Origin: an uncultured Collinsella sp.
GTDB taxonomy: Bacteria; Actinomycetota; Coriobacteriia; Coriobacteriales; Coriobacteriaceae
DNA length: 52,248 nt
Reading direction: 5' to 3'
Assembly: GCA_900544845.1 (NCBI GenBank)
Contig: UQWV01000005.1
Span: 1-52,248, forward strand
In this document: piece after piece, positions 7,950-16,177 of the stretch
Layout of the letters: every line of letters starts with the position of its first letter
How positions within the stretch are numbered: the first letter of the stretch is position 1
The notes under the pieces: generated by a model
What the model saw: only the letters and a program-made list of their open reading frames with translations
What the model was told of the DNA's origin: nothing
Database searches by the model: none
Position numbers and translations under genes: made by a program

Positions 7950-8675
7950 TTAGCCGAGGCAAGTCCAGTTGACGGGGGTCGAGCCGTGCTGTTCGAGTAG
8001 CCGATTGGCTGCCGAGAAGGGACGCGATCCCATAAAGGCGGGGAGTTCTGCCGTGGCACGGTTGGCCGAAAGCGGCGAGGGGTGCGTGGAGGCCAGGCAG
8101 AACTTGCCGGTTGCCTTGCCCGCACCGGTTGCGACGAGCTTACCTTCGACCATCTGCTGGGCAAAGCGACCCCATGCCAAAAAGACTACCGGTTGGGGCA
8201 GCTGACAGCAGCGCTCGATAACGTAGTCGGTGAGCGCGCTCCAGCCTAGTTTGGCGTGCGAATTGGCGGCATGCTCGCGCACGGTGAGCGTAGTGTTGAG
8301 GAGCAGGACGCCCTGTTGTGCCCATGGGGTTAGGTCTCCCGTGGCGGGAATGGGACAACCCAGATCGGCTTTGAGTTCCTTGTAAATGTTGCGCAGGCTC
8401 GGTGGCAACTTGGTTTGCGTCGCGGGGACCGAGAACGACAGCCCCATTGCCTGGTTGGGTCCGTGATAGGGGTCTTGACCCAAGATGACAACCTTGACCT
8501 GGTCGGCCGGCGTGTAGGCGAGGGCATTGAGGATGTCGTCTTGTGCTGGGTAGATAGTCTGCTCGGCACGCAAAAGGGCGATGCGCTCGAGCAGCTGGTT
8601 CGTAGTGTCACGTACCGGCTGCGGTGCATCGCCCAACCAAGTTGCTATGTTGCGGTCGCGGGTCGCGGCGTCCAT
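7950..8675 (-). CDS. ung: uracil-DNA glycosylase (family 1)
   Basis: A 241-residue enzyme that removes uracil from DNA to start base excision repair. Visible family-1 motifs are the water-activating loop GQDPYHG (residues about 65-71), the LLLNTTLTVRE motif and the minor-groove/uracil-recognition HPSPLSANR, with catalytic Asp in GQDP and His in HPSP. Length is normal for the family. The ATG at 8675 has GGAGC upstream. It stands alone between two terminator-like regions; 8676-8888 upstream shows no other gene. Confidence 0.96.
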   Translation of the reverse strand: MDAATRDRNIATWLGDAPQPVRDTTNQLLERIALLRAEQTIYPAQDDILNALAYTPADQVKVVILGQDPYHGPNQAMGLSFSVPATQTKLPPSLRNIYKELKADLGCPIPATGDLTPWAQQGVLLLNTTLTVREHAANSHAKLGWSALTDYVIERCCQLPQPVVFLAWGRFAQQMVEGKLVATGAGKATGKFCLASTHPSPLSANRATAELPAFMGSRPFSAANRLLEQHGSTPVNWTCLG

Positions 8676-8888
8676 GGGGCTCCTTTACGTCAGATGCTCT
8701 GTTTGCATCTATTGTAAAGACTTTCGTCGGCCGATATTCGCGTACGTCCCATTGCGCACGCTCCCTCGCGCGACGTGGTGGCAGCTTGGCGTAGCTGGGA
8801 TACCATGCCTATCGCCACGAGGCGTTTTATCGACTATATGAGCTCGCATATTGTCAATTAATGACTGGCGTGGTGTTGAGTGCGGTGT

Positions 8889-10271
8889 TTAGCGGGCTGT
8901 CGCTTTGGCTTGGGTGGCGCGATAGGTGCGTGCCGGGTGGCAAAGTAGTACCGCCACGACCATAAAGAACGCCGTGGTGCCCAGGCTGATGGGGTAGACC
9001 ATCATAATGTTCGCAAAGGTGCGGAAGTGCGGGAACACGCAGAATACCCAATAGAAGCGGATGCCGCAGACGCAGATCATGGTGATGAGGGCGGGCGTGA
9101 GCGAGATACCAAAGCCGCGAAGGTAGCCTGACATGTTTTCGTAGAACATGCTAAAGGCATACGCCGGGAAGATCGAACACACGCGGATATAGCCGATCGA
9201 GACGATGTTGGGATCGCTGTTAAAGAGCGACAAGATCTCGCGCCCCAGGCCGACAATAACGATAATCGTGGTGAGTGCAACGATACCGCCTTCGACCAGG
9301 CAGACCTTGAGCGTTTTAGTGCAGCGGCCGATCTGGCGGGCACCGTGGTTTTGTCCCACAAAGGTAGTGCAAGCCTGGCTAAAGCTGTTGAGCAGGTTGT
9401 AGCACACGTACTCCAGGCTCATGGCGGCGCTCGATGCCGCCATGACCTCGGTGCCCAAGCTGTTGATGGCGGACTGGATGATGATGTTGGCGACGGCAAA
9501 CACGGCGCTTTGGATGCCGGCGGGCAGGCCGATCTTGACGATGCGCTTGAGGGCGACGGGGTCTAAGCCTAAGTCGCGTGGGGTGACGCGGACGACGGAG
9601 TCGGTCTTGAGCAGGCGAATAAAGAGCGTAGTGGCGCTGACGGTGTAGGCGATGGCGGTGGCGATGGCGACACCCGCGACGCCCCAGTGGAGTACGGGGA
9701 CAAAGATGAGGTCCAGACCAATGTTGAGGACGGTGGATACGGCAAGCGCCTGCAGCGGCATGCGGGTGATGCCGACGGAGCGGAAGATCGCGGCCTCAAA
9801 GTTGTAGAGCAAGATCGAGGGCATGCTGAGCAAAAAGACGCGCAGGTAGAGCGAAGCGAGGGGCATAGTCTCGGCGGGAACGTTGAGCGCGGCGAGCATG
9901 GGCTCGGCAAAGATCTCGCCCAGAGCGATGACGACAAAGCCCACAAGTGCCATAAGAATCGAGGTATGGACGGCGCGTTTGACCATGTTCTGATCGTTGC
10001 GGCCGATAGCATTGGCGATGACCACGTTGGAGCCAAGCGACATGCCGATAAACAGGTTGAGCATAAGACTGGTAAGCGGAACATTGGAGCCGACCGCCGC
10101 CATGGCGAGGGTTCCCTGGTCGCCCGAGAAGTTACCGATAATGACCGTGGCGATGAGGTTCGACAGCTGCTCCAAGATGCTCGTGGCGGCCACGGGGAAG
10201 GCGAACAGGGGAATATTGCGCCACAGCGATCCGGTGGTCATGTCAATATGCTTAGATACGGTATCAGCCAT
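8889..10271 (-). CDS. MATE-family efflux transporter
   Basis: A 460-residue protein with twelve predicted membrane helices in two homologous halves. The N-terminal half carries the MATE-type QLSNLIATVIIGNFSG segment (cation-binding helix region) and the second half repeats the pattern from KIGLPAGIQSAVF. Such proteins export drugs or metabolites in exchange for Na+ or H+. Specificity cannot be predicted. It is monocistronic, with GAGAG upstream of the ATG at 10271. A 61-bp dispersed palindrome lies in its upstream region. Confidence 0.92.
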   Translation of the reverse strand: MADTVSKHIDMTTGSLWRNIPLFAFPVAATSILEQLSNLIATVIIGNFSGDQGTLAMAAVGSNVPLTSLMLNLFIGMSLGSNVVIANAIGRNDQNMVKRAVHTSILMALVGFVVIALGEIFAEPMLAALNVPAETMPLASLYLRVFLLSMPSILLYNFEAAIFRSVGITRMPLQALAVSTVLNIGLDLIFVPVLHWGVAGVAIATAIAYTVSATTLFIRLLKTDSVVRVTPRDLGLDPVALKRIVKIGLPAGIQSAVFAVANIIIQSAINSLGTEVMAASSAAMSLEYVCYNLLNSFSQACTTFVGQNHGARQIGRCTKTLKVCLVEGGIVALTTIIVIVGLGREILSLFNSDPNIVSIGYIRVCSIFPAYAFSMFYENMSGYLRGFGISLTPALITMICVCGIRFYWVFCVFPHFRTFANIMMVYPISLGTTAFFMVVAVLLCHPARTYRATQAKATAR

Positions 10272-10332
10272 ACGCTCTCAATCTCTAACGTGCTATATCG
10301 TGCTTATTTGCGCAGACGATGATACTCCTAAT

Positions 10333-10393
10333 CGACTAGTCGTTGGGGGCGTTCTTAAACGACTAGTCATTCAAGAACGTCCCCAATGACTAG
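10333..10393. repeat. 61-bp palindromic dispersed element (copy 1)
   Basis: Two imperfect complementary arms of about 22 bp (around TAGTCGTTGGGGGCGTTCTT and AAGAACGTCCCCAATGACTA) are separated by AAACGACTAGTCATT-like sequence. A second copy of the same length lies at 48850-48910. It lies between the divergent MATE and rlmA genes and encodes nothing. Confidence 0.8.
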
Positions 10394-10449
10394 GCGGGGA
10401 AGGCGTGCGACAATGGTGGGCGTTGTGTTGTTCGCGCTAAGGAGTTGCC

Positions 10450-11265
10450 ATGTTGTTGTGTCCCGTTTGCCATGAGCCACTGGTGGATAACGAGCGCGGT
10501 GCTGCATGCGCGGGCGGACACCGGTTTGACCGTGCGTGCGAGGGCTATCTGTACCTACTGCGCTCGTCCAAGAGCGGCGACTCCATGGGCGATCCCAAGT
10601 CACAGGCGCGCAGTCGTCGTGACTTTCTGAACCGCGGATACTATGCGCCGTTGCGCGATGCGATGGTTGAGCTGGTGCACGAGCGGGTGTCTGGGCGTGC
10701 AGCGTCTGCGAACGGCCCCATGACGCTGCTCGATATTTGCTGCGGCGAGGGCTACTACACCAGTGCCATGGGCGCGGTGCCGGGCGTAGATGCTTACGGT
10801 TTTGACCTGGGCAAGGAGATGGTGCGCCTGGCCGCCAAGCGCGGCGATGCGACCTACTTCGTGGCCAACATGAAGGACATCCCCGTGGCCGATGGTGCCT
10901 TCGATATGGTGACCGAGCTCTTTGCCCCCTTTAACGAACGCGAGTTTGCCCGCGTGCTGGCGCCGGAGGGTTCGCTCTACACCGTGGTGCCAGGTGCCCG
11001 TCATCTCTTTGGGCTCAAGGAGGTGCTCTACGACACGCCGTACCTTAACGATGAGAAGCTGCCGAAGACCACCGAGCTCGAGTTGGTCGGAACGCAGCGG
11101 GTGTCTGCGAATATTACGCTTAAGACCCAGGCCGACATCGAGGCGGTGTTCCAGATGACGCCGTACTACTACCGCACGCGCCCTGCCGACAAAGAGCGCC
11201 TGGCAAATTTGGACACGCTCCAGACCGACATCGACTTCATCATCGCCGAGTACCGTCACAGCTAA
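10450..11265 (+). CDS. rlmA: RlmA-type 23S rRNA (guanine-N1)-methyltransferase
   Basis: A 271-residue protein starting with the RlmA zinc-binding module (CPVCHEPL...CAGGHRFDRACEGYLYLL, Cys-x2-Cys...Cys-x3-His), followed by the family stretch SGDSMGDPKSQARSRRDFLNRGYYAPL and a SAM-binding domain (LLDICCGEGYYTSAM, motif I; FDLGKEMVRLA, motif II). These enzymes methylate N1 of a guanine in hairpin 35 of 23S rRNA; Gram-positive members (RlmAII/TlrB) modify G748 and affect macrolide binding. Which base is modified here is inference. AAGGAG lies upstream of the ATG. A dispersed hairpin repeat starts only 4 bp past the stop. Confidence 0.85.
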   Translation: MLLCPVCHEPLVDNERGAACAGGHRFDRACEGYLYLLRSSKSGDSMGDPKSQARSRRDFLNRGYYAPLRDAMVELVHERVSGRAASANGPMTLLDICCGEGYYTSAMGAVPGVDAYGFDLGKEMVRLAAKRGDATYFVANMKDIPVADGAFDMVTELFAPFNEREFARVLAPEGSLYTVVPGARHLFGLKEVLYDTPYLNDEKLPKTTELELVGTQRVSANITLKTQADIEAVFQMTPYYYRTRPADKERLANLDTLQTDIDFIIAEYRHS

Positions 11266-11268
11266 CAA

Positions 11269-11318
11269 CTTGCCAAAAAGGGACAGGTTTATTTTGGCAG
11301 GTTTTATCTGGCCAAACG
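11269..11318. repeat. GGGACAGG hairpin repeat, long variant
   Basis: CTTGCCAAAAAGGGACAGGTTTA... forms a hairpin with the TGGCAGGT arm, followed by TTTATCTGGCCAAACG. The same roughly 50-bp unit recurs at 30744-30794 (inverted) and 48784-48834, and its first 35 bp at 30693-30727. Confidence 0.8.
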
Positions 11319-11319
11319 T

Positions 11320-11356
11320 AAAGGGCCGACCGCGGAGATGCGCGATCGGCCCTTTT
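11320..11356. terminator. bidirectional terminator
   Basis: A 15-bp stem (AAAGGGCCGACCGCG with CGCGATCGGCCCTTT, one mismatch) ends in T-runs on both strands. It separates the converging rlmA gene and the small membrane protein gene. Confidence 0.82.
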
Positions 11357-11393
11357 TAGTTGCTTGGCTGCAGAGGTTATGAGAAGCGAGCGC

Positions 11394-11795
11394 TTACAGG
11401 CGGTCCTTGTTCTCGGCCTTGACGGCGTGTGCCTGCTGAACAAAGAACAGGTCGTACACCACGATGACAAAGGCGCCAAAGTTGATGGCGTCGCCGCCAA
11501 ACGCGGGAAGCGTGAGCACCGCTTGGGCAAGCGTGGCGACCGCGGCAACAATACCGAGCTTAAACGCGCCGTCCACCTGCGAAGGCTTGTTGGCGCCCTT
11601 GATACCGGCGACGCCTGCGGCAAGGTCGACGAGACCCTTGGCGATAAGCACGACCGCTGCGAGCGTGGCGTACGAACCGTACGTGGAATCGAGACCGCCC
11701 GTGGCGATACCGACGCCGGCGGTGACGAGGCTGGCGATGCCCAAAACAAAGTAGATGAGAGCAAGGATTTTGAGAGTCTTGCGAGTGAAGCTCAT
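11394..11795 (-). CDS. small integral membrane protein of unknown function
   Basis: I do not recognise this 133-residue protein. It has four hydrophobic segments (about residues 8-30, 38-60, 72-94 and 99-120) joined by short loops rich in Gly and Ala, and a charged C-terminal tail (KAENKDRL). The layout suggests a small four-helix membrane protein. The ATG at 11795 is chosen because AAAGGA lies seven bases upstream; an earlier in-frame start would add 23 residues without a ribosome binding site. It is monocistronic with a terminator just downstream. Confidence 0.75.
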   Translation of the reverse strand: MSFTRKTLKILALIYFVLGIASLVTAGVGIATGGLDSTYGSYATLAAVVLIAKGLVDLAAGVAGIKGANKPSQVDGAFKLGIVAAVATLAQAVLTLPAFGGDAINFGAFVIVVYDLFFVQQAHAVKAENKDRL

Positions 11796-12023
11796 GGCTG
11801 GTCCTTTCGATACGAGTACGCCAACTTGGCGCACCCAATGTACTGCACATATGGTGAAGCACATTGTAGTTCAACGCGGCGATGCATGCGTTTGAAAGCG
11901 TCTCTTGCCTGCACGGTCCAACCTTTCAAAAAGGAAAGCCAGCTGTAAGGCAAATCGATGGCAGCCCATGTGCGGCGCTGCGATGATGAGGCCGTAACAA
12001 GGAGCTGGTCTCAAGGAGGAGTC

Positions 12024-12167
12024 ATGATGTACGGAGTCAAGCAAGTGCGTGAGCCGCGGTCGCTGGGAAGGCGCATGGGCGATTCCGTGATCGCTGCCGT
12101 GTGCACGGGATTGATGGCGGTGCTTTGCATTGCGATGCTGTGGGCCATGTCGCATGTGGGACAATAG
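12024..12167 (+). CDS. 47-residue single-pass membrane peptide
   Basis: A short open reading frame with an excellent AAGGAGGA six bases before its ATG. It encodes a basic N-terminus (about 20 residues with five Arg and one Lys) and one strongly hydrophobic segment (SVIAAVCTGLMAVLCIAMLW). That charge distribution suggests a single membrane helix with a cytoplasmic N-terminus. A second ATG directly follows the first. I do not recognise it; it could be a small membrane regulator or toxin-like peptide. The gap to rsmJ contains a small hairpin (12179-12197). Confidence 0.55.
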   Translation: MMYGVKQVREPRSLGRRMGDSVIAAVCTGLMAVLCIAMLWAMSHVGQ

Positions 12168-12230
12168 CGGACGGTTGGGTGCCGATATAAACGGCACTCA
12201 CGTATTCGTTTTGCTTGTTAAGGAGTACCC

Positions 12231-12935
12231 ATGGGCGTCGTCGATCCCTTTTCTGTTGCTCGGGCCGCGGGGCTTGAGCTGACCGGGACGTTCGAGGGCC
12301 TCACGCTCACCGACGGCACGATGGAGCTGCGTGCCGATTTTACTCGCATGCTTCCGCGGCTCCAGCAGGGCCGTCTGCAGCAAGAGCTGCTGGTAAAGGC
12401 TGCGCGTGCAAAAGGTATCCAGAGCCCATGGGCGATTGACGCCACGGCAGGCTTTGGCGAGGATTCACTGCTGCTGGCTGCCGCGGGCTTTACCGTCGAT
12501 CTATATGAACAGGATTGCGTGATCGCGGCGCTCCTCAAGGATGCCTTGGATCGCGCGGCAGATGATCCGGCGCTTGCGGCTGCCGCGTCGCGCATGCGCT
12601 TACATGCGGGCGAGGACAGCATTGCCGGCCTTCACCATATAACTGAGCTAATCGAGCAGGGCGAGCTCGCGGCTCCCGACGTGGTGTATCTGGACCCCAT
12701 GTTTCCCGAGCGCACCAAGAGCGCGGCGGTGAAAAAGAAGTTCCAACTCTTGCATCATCTGGAACAGCCGTGTGCCGATGAGGAGACGCTGGTCGAAGCC
12801 GCGCTTGCGGTGCATCCGCGCAAGGTCGTTATCAAGCGGCCGGTGAAGGGGCCACTGCTTGCCGGCGTTAAGCCGAGCTATCAGCTTGCGGGCAAGGCCG
12901 TTCGCTACGATGTTTTGGTGCCGCCGCGCCCGTAG
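12231..12935 (+). CDS. rsmJ: 16S rRNA (guanine-1516-N2)-methyltransferase RsmJ-like
   Basis: A 234-residue SAM-dependent methyltransferase. It carries the RsmJ-specific stretches: IDATAGFGEDSLLLAAAGF (motif I, with Asp rather than the usual Gly-rich start), YEQDCVIAALLKDALDRA (motif II and following helix), VVYLDPMFPERTKSAAVKKK (catalytic DPMFP plus KSA-VKK) and VVIKRP. RsmJ methylates N2 of a guanine in helix 44 region of 16S rRNA. AAGGAG precedes the ATG at 12231. It is convergent with the following zinc-ribbon protein gene. Confidence 0.85.
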   Translation: MGVVDPFSVARAAGLELTGTFEGLTLTDGTMELRADFTRMLPRLQQGRLQQELLVKAARAKGIQSPWAIDATAGFGEDSLLLAAAGFTVDLYEQDCVIAALLKDALDRAADDPALAAAASRMRLHAGEDSIAGLHHITELIEQGELAAPDVVYLDPMFPERTKSAAVKKKFQLLHHLEQPCADEETLVEAALAVHPRKVVIKRPVKGPLLAGVKPSYQLAGKAVRYDVLVPPRP

Positions 12936-12963
12936 CCTGTCGAGCATAGGCGGATGCGCGAGA

Positions 12964-13266
12964 TCATTTCCAAGGGTGCGACGTCAGGTGCCAGCCGCCG
13001 CAGTATTTGCATTTGTAGCAGGCCAAACCACGCCGCCCGCGGTTTTCGCAGTCGGCCATAACGGCCTCGGCCTCGGCGCGTGTGTCGTAACGGTTTTTGC
13101 GTTCGCACGACTTGTAGCGCCAAGCTTCATCGCGCTCGGCGTTCAGGGCGTCGCGGCGCTCGTCCTCGCGTGCAAACAGGTCGCTCATATCGCCGCCGGT
13201 AGCAGCGCCCAAAAACTCGCTTTTGGCCTTTGACCAGGCGGCTCGCTTTTTGCTTCCCATCTGCAT
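12964..13266 (-). CDS. hypothetical protein with C-terminal CxxC zinc-ribbon-like motif
   Basis: A 100-residue basic protein of unknown function. The N-terminal half is charged and helical (KKRAAWSKAKSEF, AREDERRDALNAERDEAWRY); the C-terminal half carries four cysteines (C...C near ERKNRY/DCENRG, then CYKCKYCGGWHLTS). The last CxxCxxC-G-W-H-L-T unit resembles a small zinc ribbon as seen in phage and mobile-element proteins, so a nucleic-acid-binding role is possible but unproven. I chose the ATG at 13266 (GGAGAGGGG upstream) over a TTG at 13281. It is divergent from the GNAT gene across an inverted repeat. Confidence 0.7.
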   Translation of the reverse strand: MQMGSKKRAAWSKAKSEFLGAATGGDMSDLFAREDERRDALNAERDEAWRYKSCERKNRYDTRAEAEAVMADCENRGRRGLACYKCKYCGGWHLTSHPWK

Positions 13267-13284
13267 CGCGCCCCTCTCCAAACG

Positions 13285-13316
13285 TTGGTATCATTGCTCA
13301 ATCAAAGTGATACCAA
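13285..13316. promoter_or_regulatory. inverted repeat in a divergent promoter region
   Basis: TTGGTATCA (13285-13293) and TGATACCAA (13308-13316) are perfect 9-bp inverted arms in the 71 bp between the divergent zinc-ribbon and GNAT genes. The position and AT content suggest an operator shared by both promoters. Confidence 0.5.
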
Positions 13317-13337
13317 TAAACGTGAGGTCGCCGCGCG

Positions 13338-13826
13338 ATGATCAGAAAAACCCTCGATACCGACATTCCCGCCGTCATGGCTATCTATGACGCGGCCCGC
13401 GCCTTTATGCGCGCGCATGGCAACGCCACGCAGTGGCCCGAGGGCACGCCTTCTGCCGAGCAGCTGGCTGCCGATATCGCCGCCGGTGGCAGCTATGTGT
13501 GCGAAGTCGACGGCCGCGTGGTGGCGACGTTTGCCTTTTTACCGGGCCCGGACGAGTGCTATGACGTAATTGAGGACGGTCAATGGCGTAGCGACACTCC
13601 GTACGCCGTGCTGCACCGTGTGGCATCCGACGGCACCGTGCACGGTATCGCGGCTGCGATGTTTGCCTTTGCCAAGGAGCGTGCCGATCACCTGCGCATC
13701 GACACGCATCAGGACAACCTGCCCATGCAGGGCGCGAGTATTAAGGCGGGGTTCGAGCGTGCCGGCGTCGTGCATGTGTCGGACGGCACGCCGCGTGTTG
13801 CGTTTGACTGGCTGCGCGAGGCGTAA
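13338..13826 (+). CDS. GNAT-family N-acetyltransferase
   Basis: A 162-residue protein with the GNAT order of elements: an N-terminal TDIPAVMAIYDAARAFM helix, a central beta sheet (YVCEVDGRVVATFAFLPG), the acetyl-CoA-binding region around VLHRVASDGTVHGIAAAMFAFA and the C-terminal LRIDTHQDNLPMQGASIKAGF. The final part matches GNATs that recognise small substrates by the xxTxxxNxxMxxxxxKxGF pattern. Substrate unknown. It is divergent from the zinc-ribbon gene and not obviously part of an operon. Confidence 0.85.
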   Translation: MIRKTLDTDIPAVMAIYDAARAFMRAHGNATQWPEGTPSAEQLAADIAAGGSYVCEVDGRVVATFAFLPGPDECYDVIEDGQWRSDTPYAVLHRVASDGTVHGIAAAMFAFAKERADHLRIDTHQDNLPMQGASIKAGFERAGVVHVSDGTPRVAFDWLREA

Positions 13827-13856
13827 GAGCAGGGGCACGTGTCAACAATTCGCACG

Positions 13857-13890
13857 AACGAAAATGGTCCCGGGTGGGGCCATTTTCGTT
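13857..13890. repeat. 14-bp stem hairpin after the GNAT gene
   Basis: AACGAAAATGGTCC and its complement GGGCCATTTTCGTT (one G-T pair) frame a short CGGGTG loop. No T-run follows, so it is not a standard terminator. The 254-bp gap 13827-14080 otherwise holds only a partial echo (CTACGAAAATCGCC at about 13932) and the upstream region of the next gene. Confidence 0.55.
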
Positions 13891-14080
13891 CGCTGCGCTG
13901 ATTTGCAAGCCGGCTTTCGCAAGGCGCGAACCTACGAAAATCGCCGCGCGGCAACGCAGGGCGATGAGCTTGGTCGGGGGATAGGGCCCGCTTCGCCCGC
14001 CGGCCCGTAAATTGTATCATCCAGTGTGGAGCGTGAACGCCCGTTGCCGCGTGCGATGGGCTTGCAATAAGAGGAGAGCC

Positions 14081-16084
14081 ATGTCGAAGCAAGCGGTCGT
14101 TGGAATCTTGGCGCACGTCGATGCCGGCAAGACCACGTTGGCCGAGGTCATGCTGTTCAACGCGGGTCGCATTCGCAAGCGCGGCCGCGTGGACGATGGC
14201 GATTCGCATCTGGACACGAACGCGATCGAGCGCGAGCGTGGCATCACGATTTTTTCGTCGCAGGCCGTGCTCGACCACGGTGATACGCACGTCATGCTCG
14301 TGGATGCGCCCGGCCACGTCGATTTTTCGGCCGAGGCGGAGCGCACGCTGCGCGCGCTTGACTATGCGATTTTGGTTGTGGGTGCCAACGACGGCGTGCA
14401 GGGACACACCGAAACCCTGTGGCGCCTGCTTGCACGTTATGACATCCCGACATTCATCTTCATCAACAAAATCGATTTGGAGAATCCCGGCCGCGATGTT
14501 TTGCTAGCACAGCTTGGGCAGCGTCTTTCCGAAGGCTGCCTGGATGCCAACGAACTGCTGGCGGGCGGCTCCGTTCAGGAGGACGCTGCTGCGTTGGACG
14601 AGGCGGCGCTCGAGGAGTTTCTTGAGGCGGGTGAGCTTTCCGCCGCAACGCTGTCGCGCATGGTTGCCGAGCGCAAGCTCTTTCCCTGTTTTGCCGGCTC
14701 GGCGCTCAAGGACCAAGGCGTGGACGAGCTGCTGAATGGTATATGCGCGCTGATGCGTGAACGGGCATGGCACCCGGAGTTTGCCGCGCGCGTCTATCGT
14801 GTCAGCCGCGGGGATCGCGGCGAGCGCTTGGCATGGGTTAAAGTGACCGGCGGCACGCTGCACGCAAAACAGATGATTGGCGGACGTTCCGGTGCCGAGG
14901 CATGGGAGCAGAAGGTCGATCAGGTACGCATCTATAACGGCGAAAAGTATGAGCTTGCCCAAGAAGTTGCCGCTGGCGGCATCTGCACCGTGACGGGTCT
15001 TGCGCACGTTCGCCCGGGGGACGCCCTGGGCGCGGAGCCCGCGGGCGATACGCCCGTCATTGCGCCGGTCCTCACCTATACGGTGCTTCCGGGCGAACAC
15101 GATGTCCACGCGGTGTTCAAAGCGCTGACTGAGTTGGCGGACGAAGATCCCATGCTCGGCGTAAGCTGGAACACGCATCTTGAACAAATACATCTGCAGC
15201 TCATGGGAGCGGTGCAGCTCGAGGTCGTGCAGCGCGTGCTGGCCGATCGTTTTGGCCTTGCGGTCGAGTTTGAGCCCGGCGGCATCCTCTATAAGGAGAC
15301 CATTTCGCAGTCGGTCGAGGGCGTGGGCCACTTTGAGCCACTGCGCCACTATGCCGAGGTGCATCTGCGCCTGGAGCCGTTGCCGGCGGGCTCGGGCGTG
15401 CAGTTTGGCACCGTGACCTCGACCGACGAGCTCGATCTTAACTGGCAGCGTTTGGCGCTCACCAATGCCATGGAGCGCGATCACCTGGGCGTGCTGACCG
15501 GCTCGCCCATCACCGATGTGCGCATTACGCTCACGGGCGGCCGTGCGCATGCCAAGCACACCGAGGGCGGCGATTTTCGCCAGGCCACGTATCGCGCGAT
15601 TCGCCAGGGGCTCATGCAGGCGCGTGAGGCCGGCGCGGCGGTGCTGTTGGAGCCGTGGTATCGCTTTGAGCTCGAGGTGCCGGGGGAATGCGTGGGCCGG
15701 GCACTCTCGGATGCCACGCGCATGGGTGCCGAGTACGAGCCGCCGACGATGGCGGGGGACCGGGCGAAGCTTGTGGGTCGCGTGCCGGCATCCGAGGTGC
15801 AGGATTACGCGCTGGAGGTGGCTGCCTACACGAGCGGTCGCGGACATCTGTACCTGGAGTTCGCCGGCTATGCGGCTTGCCATGATGCCGAGCGCGTAAT
15901 CGAGATGGCCGCCTATGAGCCCGTGGCCGATCTGCCCAACACGCCCGATTCGGTCTTTTGCTCTCACGGCGCCGGCTACACGGTCAAATGGTACGACGTA
16001 CCCGCCGCGGCGCACGTAAAGGTCGATCCCGCCACCTTCCGCCCCTGGCGGGCAGCAGACGCCGAGTTTTTCGGCCACATGTGA
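14081..16084 (+). CDS. TetM/TetO-like ribosomal protection GTPase (EF-G paralogue)
   Basis: A 667-residue translational GTPase with G1 AHVDAGKTTLAE, G2 ERERGITIF, G3 DAPGHVDFSAEAERTL and G4 FINKIDL, followed by EF-G-like domains II-V. Its best architectural match is the tetracycline ribosomal protection family, which removes tetracycline from the ribosome. It is about 25 residues longer than Tet(M), has host-like GC and no mobile-element context, so it may be an intrinsic paralogue with another ribosome role. Resistance is therefore not established. The ATG at 14081 has AGAGGAGAG upstream; an earlier in-frame start at 14012 does not. The stop codon overlaps a GTGACAAAGG hairpin repeat. Confidence 0.8.
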   Translation: MSKQAVVGILAHVDAGKTTLAEVMLFNAGRIRKRGRVDDGDSHLDTNAIERERGITIFSSQAVLDHGDTHVMLVDAPGHVDFSAEAERTLRALDYAILVVGANDGVQGHTETLWRLLARYDIPTFIFINKIDLENPGRDVLLAQLGQRLSEGCLDANELLAGGSVQEDAAALDEAALEEFLEAGELSAATLSRMVAERKLFPCFAGSALKDQGVDELLNGICALMRERAWHPEFAARVYRVSRGDRGERLAWVKVTGGTLHAKQMIGGRSGAEAWEQKVDQVRIYNGEKYELAQEVAAGGICTVTGLAHVRPGDALGAEPAGDTPVIAPVLTYTVLPGEHDVHAVFKALTELADEDPMLGVSWNTHLEQIHLQLMGAVQLEVVQRVLADRFGLAVEFEPGGILYKETISQSVEGVGHFEPLRHYAEVHLRLEPLPAGSGVQFGTVTSTDELDLNWQRLALTNAMERDHLGVLTGSPITDVRITLTGGRAHAKHTEGGDFRQATYRAIRQGLMQAREAGAAVLLEPWYRFELEVPGECVGRALSDATRMGAEYEPPTMAGDRAKLVGRVPASEVQDYALEVAAYTSGRGHLYLEFAGYAACHDAERVIEMAAYEPVADLPNTPDSVFCSHGAGYTVKWYDVPAAAHVKVDPATFRPWRAADAEFFGHM

Positions 16085-16107
16085 CAAAGGGACAGTTCCT
16101 TTGTCAC
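16081..16107. repeat. GTGACAAAGG GGGACAG-type hairpin repeat (copy 1)
   Basis: A perfect 10-bp stem (GTGACAAAGG with CCTTTGTCAC) and a GACAGTT loop. It contains the TGA stop of the preceding GTPase gene. The same unit is at 19806-19838, where it contains the stop of trmL. Confidence 0.85.
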
Positions 16108-16111
16108 ATTC

Positions 16112-16144
16112 AGTTGGTATAACTCGGTATAAGTTGGTATAACT
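16112..16144 (+). promoter_or_regulatory. three direct GGTATAA repeats at exact 10-bp spacing
   Basis: GGTATAA occurs at 16116-16122, 16126-16132 and 16136-16142; the outer two lie within an identical 13-mer AGTTGGTATAACT. Spacing of one helical turn puts all three on the same DNA face, as expected for cooperative binding of a regulator. They lie 34 bp before the AAA ATPase gene. Confidence 0.45.
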
Positions 16145-16177
16145 ATTAGCAAGGTTTGCCAATCCGAGGAGGCCGAC

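Noticed and set aside
14081..16084. Acquired tetracycline resistance gene on a mobile element
   Set aside because: No integrase, transposase, relaxase or direct repeat flanks it, and base composition matches neighbours.
14504..16162. Long minus-strand frame opposite the TetM-like GTPase
   Set aside because: It is a mirror of a clear GTPase gene with no motifs of its own.
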